A stretch of DNA of 42,476 nt, from contig CADADV010000017.1 of assembly GCA_902786815.1 (NCBI GenBank), forward strand, positions 1-42,476, read 5' to 3'. Made by a program: the position numbers and the translations under genes. Position 1 is the first letter of the stretch, and every line of letters begins with the position of its first letter. The notes below the pieces were generated by a model. The model did no database searches and was not told the DNA's origin. It was given only the letters and a program-made list of their open reading frames with translations. Shown here in pieces: positions 34,354 through 42,446 of the stretch. Source of the DNA: an uncultured Eubacteriales bacterium (lineage in GTDB: Bacteria > Bacillota > Clostridia > Peptostreptococcales > Anaerovoracaceae).

Positions 34354-36393
34354 CTATAGGTTGAGCGACAGATCTTCGCCGAACAGTTTGGTCACACGAC
34401 GCTTCAGCGGCTGGTTCTGCGGTTTTGCCAGGCCCGGATCATCCTCGAGGATCGCCTTCGCCTCGTCTCTGGCAGCGGCCAGAACGTTCATGTGCCGCGC
34501 CATATCCGCCAGTTTCAGGTCCGGCAGTCCGTGCTGCCGCGTTCCGAAGATCTCTCCCGGTCCCCGCAGTTTCAGGTCCTCCTCTGCAATGAAGAAGCCG
34601 TCTGCGGAAGACTCCATGATGCTGCCGCGCTTAGCGGCGAGCTCCGACTGCCCCTCGTTGATGAGGAAACAGTAGGACTGGGCTTTGCCTCTCCCCACGC
34701 GTCCACGCAGCTGATGCAGCTGGGCCAGGCCGAAGCGCTCTGCGTTCTCGATGACCATTACGGTAGCATTGGGGACGTTGATGCCGACCTCGATCACCAC
34801 CGTGGCGACGAGGATATCGATCTCTCCCGCGCTGAAACGGGCCATGATGTCGTCTTTTTCATCCTGTTTCATGGCGCCGTGAATCATCTCCGTCCGCGAA
34901 AACCTGCGCGACAGTTCCTCGTAGACCTGTACGGCGGACCTGGCGTCCATAGCCTCCGACTCGTCGATGAGCGGCGTCACCACGTAGATCTGATGTCCCT
35001 GCCTGATCTGCCGTTCGACGAAATCGTAACAGCGCTGCCGATCTTCCGGTCCGGACAGGCACTGGGTGATGATCGGGATCCTGCCGGGCGGCATCTCATC
35101 GATGACAGAGACATCCATATCCCCGTAGAGCACGACAGCCAGCGTGCGCGGGATCGGCGTTGCCGTCATGACCAGAACATTGGCCCGGTCTCCCTTGTTT
35201 TTCAGTTTGATCCGCTGGCTGACGCCGAACCGGTGCTGCTCGTCGGTGATGACCAGCCCCAGATCATGGAATTCCACATCCGGCTGAATGACAGCGTGCG
35301 TCCCGATGAGGACCTGGATCGTGCCGTCGGCAAGTTCCTCCAGCACCTGACGCTTCTCGGCAGCCCGCAGGCTTCCGGACAGGAACCCTGTCTTTATCCC
35401 AAAGGCCTCAAAATCCTTGCTGAGACCGTCGTAATGCTGTCTTGCAAGTATCTCTGTCGGCGCCATCATAACAGCCTGGTACCCGCTTCTGACGGCTTTG
35501 TACATGGCGATCTGGGCGACGGCGGTCTTGCCTGATCCTACATCCCCCTGTATGAGCCGGTTCATGGACCGCTCCGATGTCAGATCCTCCATGATCTCCC
35601 TGACGCAGCGCTGCTGCGCTGTCGTCAGCGGATACGGCAGCGCCTCTATCAGTTCTTTTTCACAGCCGTCATCCGGGAAACGTATTCCTTTCTCGTGGCC
35701 CTTTTCCCCCATCTTTGAAGCCATGAGCCCTGTTTCCAGCGTCATGAACTCATCGAAGACAAGTCTGTACTTGGCCTCCAGATAATGCTGGCGCTCCTGG
35801 GGGAAATGGACGTTGCGGATGGCGTACTCCATGTCGCAGAGATTGTTACGCTTTACCGTTTCTTCGCTCAGTATGCTCTCGGCTTTGCTGTACACAGGCT
35901 CGATGAGCCTTTGCAGCCGCCGCATCTCCCGCTGGGTGATCCCGCTGGTGAGGGGGTAGATGGGGAGAATGCCTGTCTGGACAGTCTCCTCCTTTTCGAA
36001 CTGTGGGTGGACCACCTGCAGGCGGTCCCGGTTATATACCGGCTTACCGAAAAACGCCAGCCGGTCTCCTCTGTGTATCGTTTTGGCCAGATAAGCGGCA
36101 TTAAAAAATACAACCTCGATCGAGCCTGTATCGTCTGTGATGAGCATCCGCAGGACCCTGTTTCCCCTGCCCCGGTAATATCCGCCGGAACGTATGACAT
36201 CCACTTCGCCTGCAAAAAGCGCCGGAACGCCTTCCTGCAGTTTGTCGATGGGCAGGATCTGCTTCCTGTCCTCATAGATCCTGGGGAACGTAAACATCAG
36301 ATCCTCGACGGTATATACGCCAAGGCGCGCAAAAGCCTCCGCTTTTTTCGGTCCTACCCCTTTTAGTGTTGTGATACTGTCCTGAAGTTCCAT
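34354..36393 (-). CDS. recG: ATP-dependent DNA helicase RecG
   Basis: RecG remodels stalled replication forks and branched DNA. The 679-residue protein has the N-terminal wedge/OB domain (about 50-150), Walker A GDVGSGKTA (about 284-292), the DEQH box (ITDEQHRFGVSQR) and motif VI QLRGRVGRG. The C-terminal TRF-like hairpin region is present. The asp23 gene starts 14 bases upstream. The fakA/yloV gene that commonly lies between asp23 and recG is missing. Confidence 0.96.
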   Translation of the reverse strand: MELQDSITTLKGVGPKKAEAFARLGVYTVEDLMFTFPRIYEDRKQILPIDKLQEGVPALFAGEVDVIRSGGYYRGRGNRVLRMLITDDTGSIEVVFFNAAYLAKTIHRGDRLAFFGKPVYNRDRLQVVHPQFEKEETVQTGILPIYPLTSGITQREMRRLQRLIEPVYSKAESILSEETVKRNNLCDMEYAIRNVHFPQERQHYLEAKYRLVFDEFMTLETGLMASKMGEKGHEKGIRFPDDGCEKELIEALPYPLTTAQQRCVREIMEDLTSERSMNRLIQGDVGSGKTAVAQIAMYKAVRSGYQAVMMAPTEILARQHYDGLSKDFEAFGIKTGFLSGSLRAAEKRQVLEELADGTIQVLIGTHAVIQPDVEFHDLGLVITDEQHRFGVSQRIKLKNKGDRANVLVMTATPIPRTLAVVLYGDMDVSVIDEMPPGRIPIITQCLSGPEDRQRCYDFVERQIRQGHQIYVVTPLIDESEAMDARSAVQVYEELSRRFSRTEMIHGAMKQDEKDDIMARFSAGEIDILVATVVIEVGINVPNATVMVIENAERFGLAQLHQLRGRVGRGKAQSYCFLINEGQSELAAKRGSIMESSADGFFIAEEDLKLRGPGEIFGTRQHGLPDLKLADMARHMNVLAAARDEAKAILEDDPGLAKPQNQPLKRRVTKLFGEDLSLNL

Positions 36394-36407
36394 TCCGGCT
36401 ATGTCGC

Positions 36408-36782
36408 TTAACTCCGCTCCGGTATTTCGATGTGTCTCTTTGTGATTTCCTTCCCGGACTGAACGCCTGTGATGATGATCCTCACGTCGTGCGGGCTTTC
36501 GCCCATAACATTTTCGACATTGTCCGTCACGTATTCGATGATCTGTTTCGAATACTTGCTGATGCCGGCGCCGAAAGCGATGATGATATAGATCACCAGA
36601 TCGAGGCCCTCTTCGGTCTCCACGATATCCCAGCCTTTGCCGGACACTGTGCCCATGTATCTGCCCTTGTAGTTCTCAAGGGTGACCTTGCCGTCGCATC
36701 CGCTGACAGCATCTTTGATGATCCGCTCTATGACACTTACCGGGAAGTGTATTTTTCCTAATTCTGTTTCCTTGTTGAACAT
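36408..36782 (-). CDS. Asp23/Gls24 family protein
   Basis: A 124-residue protein of the alkaline-shock family (YloU-like), which in some species gathers at the membrane through a partner. The segment IHFPVSVIERIIKDAVSGCDGK and the hydrophobic strand LVIYIIIAFGAGISKYSKQIIEYV are typical. It has no Shine-Dalgarno sequence; the ATG is preceded by six bases and TGGTACAAT, pointing to a leaderless transcript. It lies between rpmB and recG in normal Bacillota order. Confidence 0.9.
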   Translation of the reverse strand: MFNKETELGKIHFPVSVIERIIKDAVSGCDGKVTLENYKGRYMGTVSGKGWDIVETEEGLDLVIYIIIAFGAGISKYSKQIIEYVTDNVENVMGESPHDVRIIITGVQSGKEITKRHIEIPERS

Positions 36783-36788
36783 ACTTGA

Positions 36789-36797
36789 ATTGTACCA
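36789..36797 (-). promoter_or_regulatory. Extended -10 box for leaderless asp23
   Basis: Minus-strand TGGTACAAT, six bases, then the asp23 ATG. Upstream lies a direct repeat of TTGCTYATCTAT with an 18-base period. No -35 consensus or ribosome binding site is visible. Geometry equals that of holA. Confidence 0.45.
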
Positions 36798-36828
36798 TAG
36801 ATGAGCAAATAATAATAGATAAGCAAAT

Positions 36829-36856
36829 AAAAAACACCTGCGTGATGCAGGTGCTT
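36829..36856 (-). terminator. Terminator after rpmB
   Basis: On the minus strand CACCTGC and GCAGGTG pair around a 5-base loop and are followed by TTTTTT. It starts 10-15 bases after the rpmB stop and separates rpmB from asp23. Confidence 0.9.
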
Positions 36857-36866
36857 AGGCCTTACA

Positions 36867-37055
36867 TTAAGCACGCTCAACTTTGCCTGATCTGAGGCAT
36901 CTTGTGCATACCTTGGCTCTTCTTACTGTTCCGTTGTCATTGATTCTGACAGTCTGGATATTCGCATTCCACTTTCTCTTCGTGTGTCTGTTTGAGTGGG
37001 ATACGTTGTTTCCGGAAACCTGACCCTTTCCGCAAATTTCGCATTTGTTTGACAT
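36867..37055 (-). CDS. rpmB: Ribosomal protein L28 (zinc-binding form)
   Basis: A 62-residue large-subunit protein with two CxxC pairs, CEICGKG near the N-terminus and CTRCLRSG near the C-terminus, the zinc-holding form. The segment SGNNVSHSNRHTKRKWNANIQTVRI is diagnostic. The start at 37055 is 7-8 bases from AAGGAGG; an upstream GTG overlaps that site and is rejected. Confidence 0.97.
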   Translation of the reverse strand: MSNKCEICGKGQVSGNNVSHSNRHTKRKWNANIQTVRINDNGTVRRAKVCTRCLRSGKVERA

Positions 37056-37122
37056 CTGGCGCACCTCCTTGCTATCTGGTATATTAATGCGTTCCGCATA
37101 ATTTCTGGCTCGAACATTTCAG

Positions 37123-37151
37123 ATTATAGCACAGGCGCAGAGCCTATGCAA
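37123..37151 (-). promoter_or_regulatory. Promoter of rpmB
   Basis: Minus-strand TTGCAT (37146-37151), 17 bases, TATAAT (37123-37128). The leader is about 60 bases. It starts just past the nrdG stop. Confidence 0.75.
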
Positions 37152-37161
37152 GAAAATATTT

Positions 37162-37671
37162 TTACTCATTCCAGAGTATGATATGGCCTGCTTTCCAGGT
37201 GGCCGGCATATCGATGAGTCTCTGGTTCGCGCTGCCCCGAAACTGCAGGGTGAGATCGCGCTTCGACTGTACGAACGGGCCGTCGATGAGCAGGTCGCAC
37301 ATGCGCAGCAGCTCTTCGATATTCTTATCCTTCAGGGCCATGCGCAAAAGCTGCTCCAGGGTATAGCCGCTGTAGATCGTGATGGTTTTGCCTCTCTCCT
37401 TGATTCCTCTGCCGAGAGCTGCGAAGCCTTCCGGCTGGCACATGGGCTCCCCGCCCGAAAATGTCGCTCCTGCCAGGAGCGGGTTCTTATCAAATTCCTC
37501 CAGCAGTCTTTCGACTGATACTTCCGTTCCGCCTTCGAAATCATGAGTTTCCGGATTGTGGCAACCGGGGCAATCGTGCGGACAGCCCTGGCAAAAGACT
37601 GCAAATCTGATGCCCGGGCCGTCAACGATCGATTCTCTCATGATTCCGGCGATCCTGATGGATTCTGCCAT
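37162..37671 (-). CDS. nrdG: Anaerobic ribonucleotide reductase activating protein
   Basis: NrdG is a radical-SAM enzyme that installs the glycyl radical in NrdD. The 169-residue protein has the CxxxCxxC cluster motif (Cys30, 34, 37 in GCPHDCPGCHNP) and the GG-E SAM-binding segment TFSGGEPMCQ. It starts 18 bases after nrdD and is in the same operon. Full usual length. Confidence 0.96.
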   Translation of the reverse strand: MAESIRIAGIMRESIVDGPGIRFAVFCQGCPHDCPGCHNPETHDFEGGTEVSVERLLEEFDKNPLLAGATFSGGEPMCQPEGFAALGRGIKERGKTITIYSGYTLEQLLRMALKDKNIEELLRMCDLLIDGPFVQSKRDLTLQFRGSANQRLIDMPATWKAGHIILWNE

Positions 37672-37689
37672 TGTCGATACCTCTGTCTG

Positions 37690-40065
37690 TTATTCGGCAG
37701 CCTCGTCCAGCTGCTCCAGCTCTCCCTGCTCAGGCACCTGCCCGAGGGAATGCTTCACTCTGTCCTTCTCCTCCGCTGTCTTGGCGTCGTTCCAGTGATC
37801 CATGGTTCCTACCAGATATCCGGTGATACGGCGGATCCTCTCGAATCCCGTGTCTCCGTCATCTTCTGTTCTGCCGCAGCAGGGGCACTCATTGTCGATG
37901 ATGCCGGTGTATCCGCAGACCGGGTCTCTGTCGACCGGGTGGTTGATGGAGCCGTAGCCTACGCCGCTCTCCTTCATGCATCTGACGACCTGCTCGAACG
38001 CATCCAGATTCTTCGTTGGGTCACCGTCAAGCTCGATGTAGCTGATGTGGCCGGCGTTCGTCAGCGTGTGATACGGTGCTTCCAGTCTGATCTTCTCGAA
38101 CGCGTTGATGTTGAAGTATACCGGGATGTGGAAGGAGTTCGTGTAGTACTCTCTGTCTGTGACTCCCTCGATCACACCGTACTTGGCCCGGTCGATCCTG
38201 ACGAATCTGCCTGACAGTCCCTCGGCCGGCGTGGCCAGAAGCGTATAGTTGAAGCCTGTCCTCTTAGACTCATCGTCCAGTCTCTTTCTCATGAATCCGA
38301 TGATCTCAAGTCCCAGCGCCTGGGCTTCCGGGCTCTCGCCGTGGTGGACGCCCATCAGGGCCTTCAGTGTCTCAGCCAGTCCGATGAAGCCTACGCTCAG
38401 GGTTCCGTGCTTCAGCACTTCGCCGACGGTGTCGTCTTCCTTGAGCTTGTCGGAATCGATCCAAACACCCTGTCCCATGAGGAACGGGTAGTTGCGGACC
38501 TTCTTGCTTGCCTGGATCTTATATCTCTCCATGAGCTGGTCGATGGCCAGATTCATCTTGCGGTTGAGTTCTTCGAAGAAGAAGTCGATATCGCCGTGGG
38601 CTTTGATGGCGATTCTCGGCAGGTTGATGGATGTGAAGCTCAGATTGCCCCTTCCTCCTACGACCTGTCTGGTAGGATCGTAAACGTTTCCGATAACTCT
38701 CGTTCTGCATCCCATATAGGCGACTTCCGTGTTCGGATCACCCGGTTTGTAGAACTGGAGATTGAACGGCGCGTCGATGAACGCGAAGTTCGGGAAAAGT
38801 CTCTTGGCGGAGACTTTCATCGCCAGCTTGAACAGGTCGTAGTTCGGATCATCCGGATTGTAGTTGATGCCTTCCTTGACCTTGAAGATGCTGACCGGGA
38901 AGATGGCTGTTTCGCCGTTTCCGAGTCCTGCCTCGATCGAAAGGAGGATGTTCTTGATGACCATTCTGCCTTCCGGCGTTGTATCTGTACCGAAGTTGAT
39001 GGATGAGAACGGAACCTGCGCGCCTGCTCTTGAGTGCATGGTGTTCAGGTTGTGCACGAACGCCTCCATCGCCTGGTAGGTCGCCCTGTCAACTTCCTCA
39101 TTGGCGTATTTCGTAGCTTTCTTCTGGATAGTCGGGATGTATTTGGCGTCGATGATCTTCTCCAGATACTGCGCCTCGATTTCCTTATATCCATTGTCGT
39201 CAGCGAGGATCGGCCAGATGTTGTGTTCTTCCATGATTTCCTTGCCGATGGCCTTCATATTCTCAACGCCGTCTTCGATATCGAAGAGCAGATTGAGCAT
39301 CTTGCCTACATTCGTCCAGTAGAGCTTCCTGTAGGTTTTCACGACGCCGTTAGCCATGCCGTAATCGAAATCCGGGATGCTCTGTCCGCCGTGCTGGTCG
39401 TTCTGGTTGGACTGGATCGCAATGCATGCCAGAGCGGAATAGCTCTGGATGTCATTCGGCTCTCTGAGATGTCCGTGACCCGTCGAAAAACCGCCCTTGA
39501 AGAGCTTCTCGATGTCGATCTGGCAGCAAGTAGTGGTAAGCGTAAGGAAGTCCATATCGTGGATATGGATGTCGCCCTCTCTGTGCGCCTTGGCGTGCTC
39601 CGGTTTGAGTACGAACATTTCATAGAACTGCTTCGCACCTTCCGAACCGTACTTGAGCATGGTGCCCATAGCTGTATCGCCGTCGATATTGGCGTTTTCA
39701 CGCTTGGTGTCGTTGTCTTTCGCGTCTTTGAACGTCAGATCCTCATAGGTCTTCATGAGCCTTGTGTTCATGTCTCTGACTCTGGTACGCTCTGCTCTGT
39801 AGAGGATGAACTCCTTCGCCGTCCTGGCGTGTCCGTTCTCGATCAGGACCTTCTCAACTGCGTCCTGGATCTGCTCTACAGTAGGGATCTCGTTGTGGCG
39901 TACTTCTATAAGGTAGAGTTCGACCTGTCTGGCCAGATAGTTCGATGTGTCTCTGTCCTGCCCTCCCAGGACCTCAGCAGCCTTGTAGATTGCGTCTGAT
40001 ATTTTAGAGATATCGAAATCGACCGTTCTGCCGTCTCTCTTGATGATTTGTTTGATTTCACTCAT
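37690..40065 (-). CDS. nrdD: Anaerobic (class III) ribonucleoside-triphosphate reductase
   Basis: NrdD reduces ribonucleoside triphosphates to deoxy forms in the absence of oxygen. Of 791 residues, about 1-95 form an ATP-cone allosteric domain (IIKRDGRTVDFDISKISDAI), the barrel follows, cysteines near 717, 727, 729 and 730 form the zinc site, and the radical glycine is Gly749 in RITGYLVG. The gene is first in the nrdD-nrdG operon behind a promoter with two NrdR boxes. It is the only ribonucleotide reductase in the window. Confidence 0.96.
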   Translation of the reverse strand: MSEIKQIIKRDGRTVDFDISKISDAIYKAAEVLGGQDRDTSNYLARQVELYLIEVRHNEIPTVEQIQDAVEKVLIENGHARTAKEFILYRAERTRVRDMNTRLMKTYEDLTFKDAKDNDTKRENANIDGDTAMGTMLKYGSEGAKQFYEMFVLKPEHAKAHREGDIHIHDMDFLTLTTTCCQIDIEKLFKGGFSTGHGHLREPNDIQSYSALACIAIQSNQNDQHGGQSIPDFDYGMANGVVKTYRKLYWTNVGKMLNLLFDIEDGVENMKAIGKEIMEEHNIWPILADDNGYKEIEAQYLEKIIDAKYIPTIQKKATKYANEEVDRATYQAMEAFVHNLNTMHSRAGAQVPFSSINFGTDTTPEGRMVIKNILLSIEAGLGNGETAIFPVSIFKVKEGINYNPDDPNYDLFKLAMKVSAKRLFPNFAFIDAPFNLQFYKPGDPNTEVAYMGCRTRVIGNVYDPTRQVVGGRGNLSFTSINLPRIAIKAHGDIDFFFEELNRKMNLAIDQLMERYKIQASKKVRNYPFLMGQGVWIDSDKLKEDDTVGEVLKHGTLSVGFIGLAETLKALMGVHHGESPEAQALGLEIIGFMRKRLDDESKRTGFNYTLLATPAEGLSGRFVRIDRAKYGVIEGVTDREYYTNSFHIPVYFNINAFEKIRLEAPYHTLTNAGHISYIELDGDPTKNLDAFEQVVRCMKESGVGYGSINHPVDRDPVCGYTGIIDNECPCCGRTEDDGDTGFERIRRITGYLVGTMDHWNDAKTAEEKDRVKHSLGQVPEQGELEQLDEAAE

Positions 40066-40097
40066 TTCCCGTCCTCACTATTGATAAAACAATTGAT

Positions 40098-40113
40098 AAA
40101 CTATATCTTGTGG
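40098..40113 (-). promoter_or_regulatory. NrdR box B upstream of nrdD
   Basis: Minus-strand CCACAAGATATAGTTT matches about 13 of 16 positions of the NrdR consensus ACACWATATNTWGTGT. It lies 42 bases downstream of box A, four helical turns, so both sites face the same side of the DNA. Confidence 0.6.
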
Positions 40114-40134
40114 TTGATTTTGCGTACATGAGCA

Positions 40135-40162
40135 ATTATACACAAAATATTCTACCCGTCAA
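40135..40162 (-). promoter_or_regulatory. Promoter of nrdD
   Basis: Minus-strand TTGACG (40157-40162), 16 bases, TATAAT (40135-40140). The spacer is occupied by NrdR box A, so bound NrdR would block RNA polymerase. The leader is about 60 bases. Confidence 0.75.
40140..40155 (-). promoter_or_regulatory. NrdR box A inside the nrdD promoter
   Basis: Minus-strand GTAGAATATTTTGTGT matches about 13 of 16 NrdR consensus positions (the right half TTTGTGT is perfect). It fills the gap between the -35 and -10 boxes. Confidence 0.65.
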
Positions 40163-40184
40163 TACGAAATTCATCAAAAATACA

Positions 40185-40210
40185 AGAAAACCCTGAAAAA
40201 AACAGGGTTG
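40185..40210 (-). terminator. Terminator after the GNAT gene
   Basis: Minus-strand AACCCTG and CAGGGTT pair around a 7-base T loop and run into TTCTTG. It lies about 70 bases past the GNAT stop and upstream of the nrdD promoter. Confidence 0.6.
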
Positions 40211-40281
40211 ACTGTATGAATTATTATGTTGACGAAGCGCGAAGCCTTTTGTACCAGCGGACTGGTATATACTTCCTGTTA

Positions 40282-40839
40282 TTATCTGTCTCCGTACTTT
40301 TCAAAATATTCGTCCCTGAGAATGGACATCAGGTTCAGATCGTAATAGACGCCGTCTTTTGAGCAGGCGTTTCTGGCGACCCCTTCATCCACAAATCCAA
40401 GTTTTCTGTACAATGCTGCAGCTCTGGTGTTGCCGGTGAAGTAATCCAGGGTCACACGCTGCATGCCCTGCTCTGCGAAGAAGTACCGCAGCAGTCCCAG
40501 CAGAGTCTCGTTTCCGATGCCCTTTCCCCGCATGTCGCCTCCAACATAGATCTTCGTGATATCCAGGGACTTGTAGTGAGGCTCGATTCTTGAAATGATC
40601 ACTCTGCCCAAAGGCTTCCCGCTCTCCTTGTCCGTGATTGTCAGATCCATCACGCTCTTGTCCTCCCGGTACGCAAAGCCCTCCGTGACCACATCTTCAT
40701 AGGTCCTGTCCTTGTCCAGAGCGAAGTACCGTGTCATGTCCGGATCGACCTCCCAGACTGCGAAGGACTCATAATCACTGAAGCAGACATCTCTTATAAT
40801 GTAGTGTTCCGTCTCTATTCTCGTGCACTTCTCTGTCAT
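40282..40839 (-). CDS. GNAT-family N-acetyltransferase (RimJ/RimL-like)
   Basis: A 185-residue acetyl-CoA-dependent acetyltransferase. The acetyl-CoA loop is seen in YVGGDMRGKGIGNETLLGLLRYF, and the C-terminal part DYFTGNTRAAALYRKLGFVDEGVARN is typical of the group that acetylates protein N-termini, antibiotics or small amines. The substrate cannot be read. The start at 40839 is supported by AAGGTGA about 7 bases upstream; a GTG ten codons earlier is the alternative. It is divergent from the lipoprotein gene. Confidence 0.88.
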   Translation of the reverse strand: MTEKCTRIETEHYIIRDVCFSDYESFAVWEVDPDMTRYFALDKDRTYEDVVTEGFAYREDKSVMDLTITDKESGKPLGRVIISRIEPHYKSLDITKIYVGGDMRGKGIGNETLLGLLRYFFAEQGMQRVTLDYFTGNTRAAALYRKLGFVDEGVARNACSKDGVYYDLNLMSILRDEYFEKYGDR

Positions 40840-40962
40840 CTTCCTGTCACCTTGTCCTGTTTTCCTCACTGACTCTTAACGTATTTTTAACACATCCGTT
40901 GCTTTTGTGATGTATAATGTCATTATAATTACAGAATCAGTCTTACTCAAGGAGAAATCACT

Positions 40963-42357
40963 ATGAAACGATTACTTCCTTTTATCATGTGCTTAATATT
41001 TGCAGTTTCTATCTCTTTGTCCGGCTGCAGCGAAATGGACCGAGGCGGTGAGCTCCGTGAATTTCTGAGTCTGAACGAAGATTCCTTCAGCGAAGCATTT
41101 ACAGAAGAACCTTGCAGTTTTTCTGACTTCAATAGCTACATGGAAAACTGGGCAAAGGCCAGCAGCATCGATATCGTATACGAAGGAGAACATTCCCTCG
41201 TGCTGAAGAACAAAGCAACGTCCGGTTATGACGACGAACCTTCCTGCCTTCTCCTATGCAGTTTCAACACGGAGAGCGGTTCTACAAACAAGCGTGTGAT
41301 CACTACAGCGCAGACTTCACTTCTCGGGCCGGTAGAGCATGGTGATATTCTTATGGCGGTATCCGAAACCGTGGGCGATCAGCTCGTCGGAATCAAGGAG
41401 ATTCCAAAGAAGTATCTTTCCTGCGATAATCTGATCAACCTCAGCAAAAGCAGCAGCAACAACATCCTGACATCCGGTCCTGTAGCTGCTGTCAGTACAT
41501 TCCACCGTTCCGGCAAGCAGACCAAATCCGATTATGCCCAGGCCTTTGAAATCAAACTGTCTATGCCCGCGGAATACACGGATCCATTCGATTTCGGCAA
41601 AAGCAGCAATTATCCGAATCCGATCAATGTTATCGGCGGATTCCTGGCTTCCGGCAAAAGCAGCGGCAGGCTCTTTGATATCGCTTCCTTTGAAAGCAAA
41701 GCAAACGAGGGATATACCCCCTACTATGCAAGTGCTGTCGTGGTTGTCGATTCAAATCATATAGAAAGCTTCCAGTCAAGATTCGAGAAATCCTTCGAAA
41801 GCATCCAGGAAAAATTTGAGGATCTGGAATCGGAATTTGAATATACAATGGAAGAAACCGATATGCCTGATAAAGTCCTCAGCGAAGATGTTGCGACAGG
41901 ACTGATCAGTCTCATGTACACGCTCAACACGGGCGTATGCGAGCAGGACGAGGAATCCGGCGTCATCTATTCCGCCTCTTACCTCAAATCTGTCAAAACA
42001 AAAAAGGGTGACCTGGATATCGCGGTTGGCATCCGGGCGCGGGGAGAAAGCTATCTGGACAGTCTGTCTGCTGAGTATGAGACAACTGCCGGACTGTGCA
42101 GCACGAAATATGACTTCAACAAAGGCGGACGCCTGTGGAACTCTGATCAGAGCAGCGATCTGATAACATACTTTACCGGCTGCGTTCCGCAGACAGGACC
42201 TGTCGAAAGCGCAGTGAGCCTGAAATCGACTGAAAACGACTTCATCGCAGAGAAACTCCCGAAACAGAATATGATCATCTACGGCTTTGAAAAAGGTGAC
42301 CGGAAGACAGTTCTCGAGAACATCACAAACTTCCTGGATCCTTCGATACAGAAGTAG
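40963..42357 (+). CDS. Lipoprotein related to M20 (PepD-type) peptidases but lacking metal ligands
   Basis: A 464-residue secreted lipoprotein: signal peptide with lipobox LSGC (lipidated Cys22). The rest follows the layout of aminoacyl-histidine dipeptidases: CLLLCSFNTES (95-105) at the HxDMV strand, VEHGDILMAVSETVGDQ (124-140) at the catalytic Glu-Glu strand, DNLINLSKSSS (155-165) where PepD has LINLDSEEEG, NPINVIGGFLASGKSSGRLFDIASF (219-243) then KANEGYTPYYASAVVVV (246-262) like KxNAIPREAxAxVVV, and a C-terminal FTGCV...KLPKQNMIIYGFE (404-443). The His, Asp and second Glu ligands are gone, and GGHSG is absent. It is therefore probably a non-catalytic binding or structural protein. SD AAGGAG lies 8 bases upstream; TATAAT at 40924-40929 is a likely -10 box. 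Confidence 0.7.
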   Translation: MKRLLPFIMCLIFAVSISLSGCSEMDRGGELREFLSLNEDSFSEAFTEEPCSFSDFNSYMENWAKASSIDIVYEGEHSLVLKNKATSGYDDEPSCLLLCSFNTESGSTNKRVITTAQTSLLGPVEHGDILMAVSETVGDQLVGIKEIPKKYLSCDNLINLSKSSSNNILTSGPVAAVSTFHRSGKQTKSDYAQAFEIKLSMPAEYTDPFDFGKSSNYPNPINVIGGFLASGKSSGRLFDIASFESKANEGYTPYYASAVVVVDSNHIESFQSRFEKSFESIQEKFEDLESEFEYTMEETDMPDKVLSEDVATGLISLMYTLNTGVCEQDEESGVIYSASYLKSVKTKKGDLDIAVGIRARGESYLDSLSAEYETTAGLCSTKYDFNKGGRLWNSDQSSDLITYFTGCVPQTGPVESAVSLKSTENDFIAEKLPKQNMIIYGFEKGDRKTVLENITNFLDPSIQK

Positions 42358-42380
42358 CAGGCCTGAATACCAGAACGTTA

Positions 42381-42424
42381 AAGGGGCTGTTGCACTAAGT
42401 GATTAGTGTGACAGTCTCTTTTCA
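42381..42424 (+). terminator. Terminator after the lipoprotein gene
   Basis: AAGGGGCTGTTGCACTA (42381-42397) pairs across 17 positions, four of them G-U, with 42404-42420 around a 6-base loop, then TTTTC-type tail. The 17-base left arm is identical to that in the terminator at 48-99. Confidence 0.8.
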
Positions 42425-42446
42425 TTGGAGGGGATGCAGATATTAC

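Noticed and set aside
34492-35535. 347-codon open frame on the plus strand
   Set aside because: Antisense to the helicase core of recG; shadow of the opposite strand.
39034-39999. 321-codon open frame on the plus strand
   Set aside because: Antisense to nrdD, which is intact.
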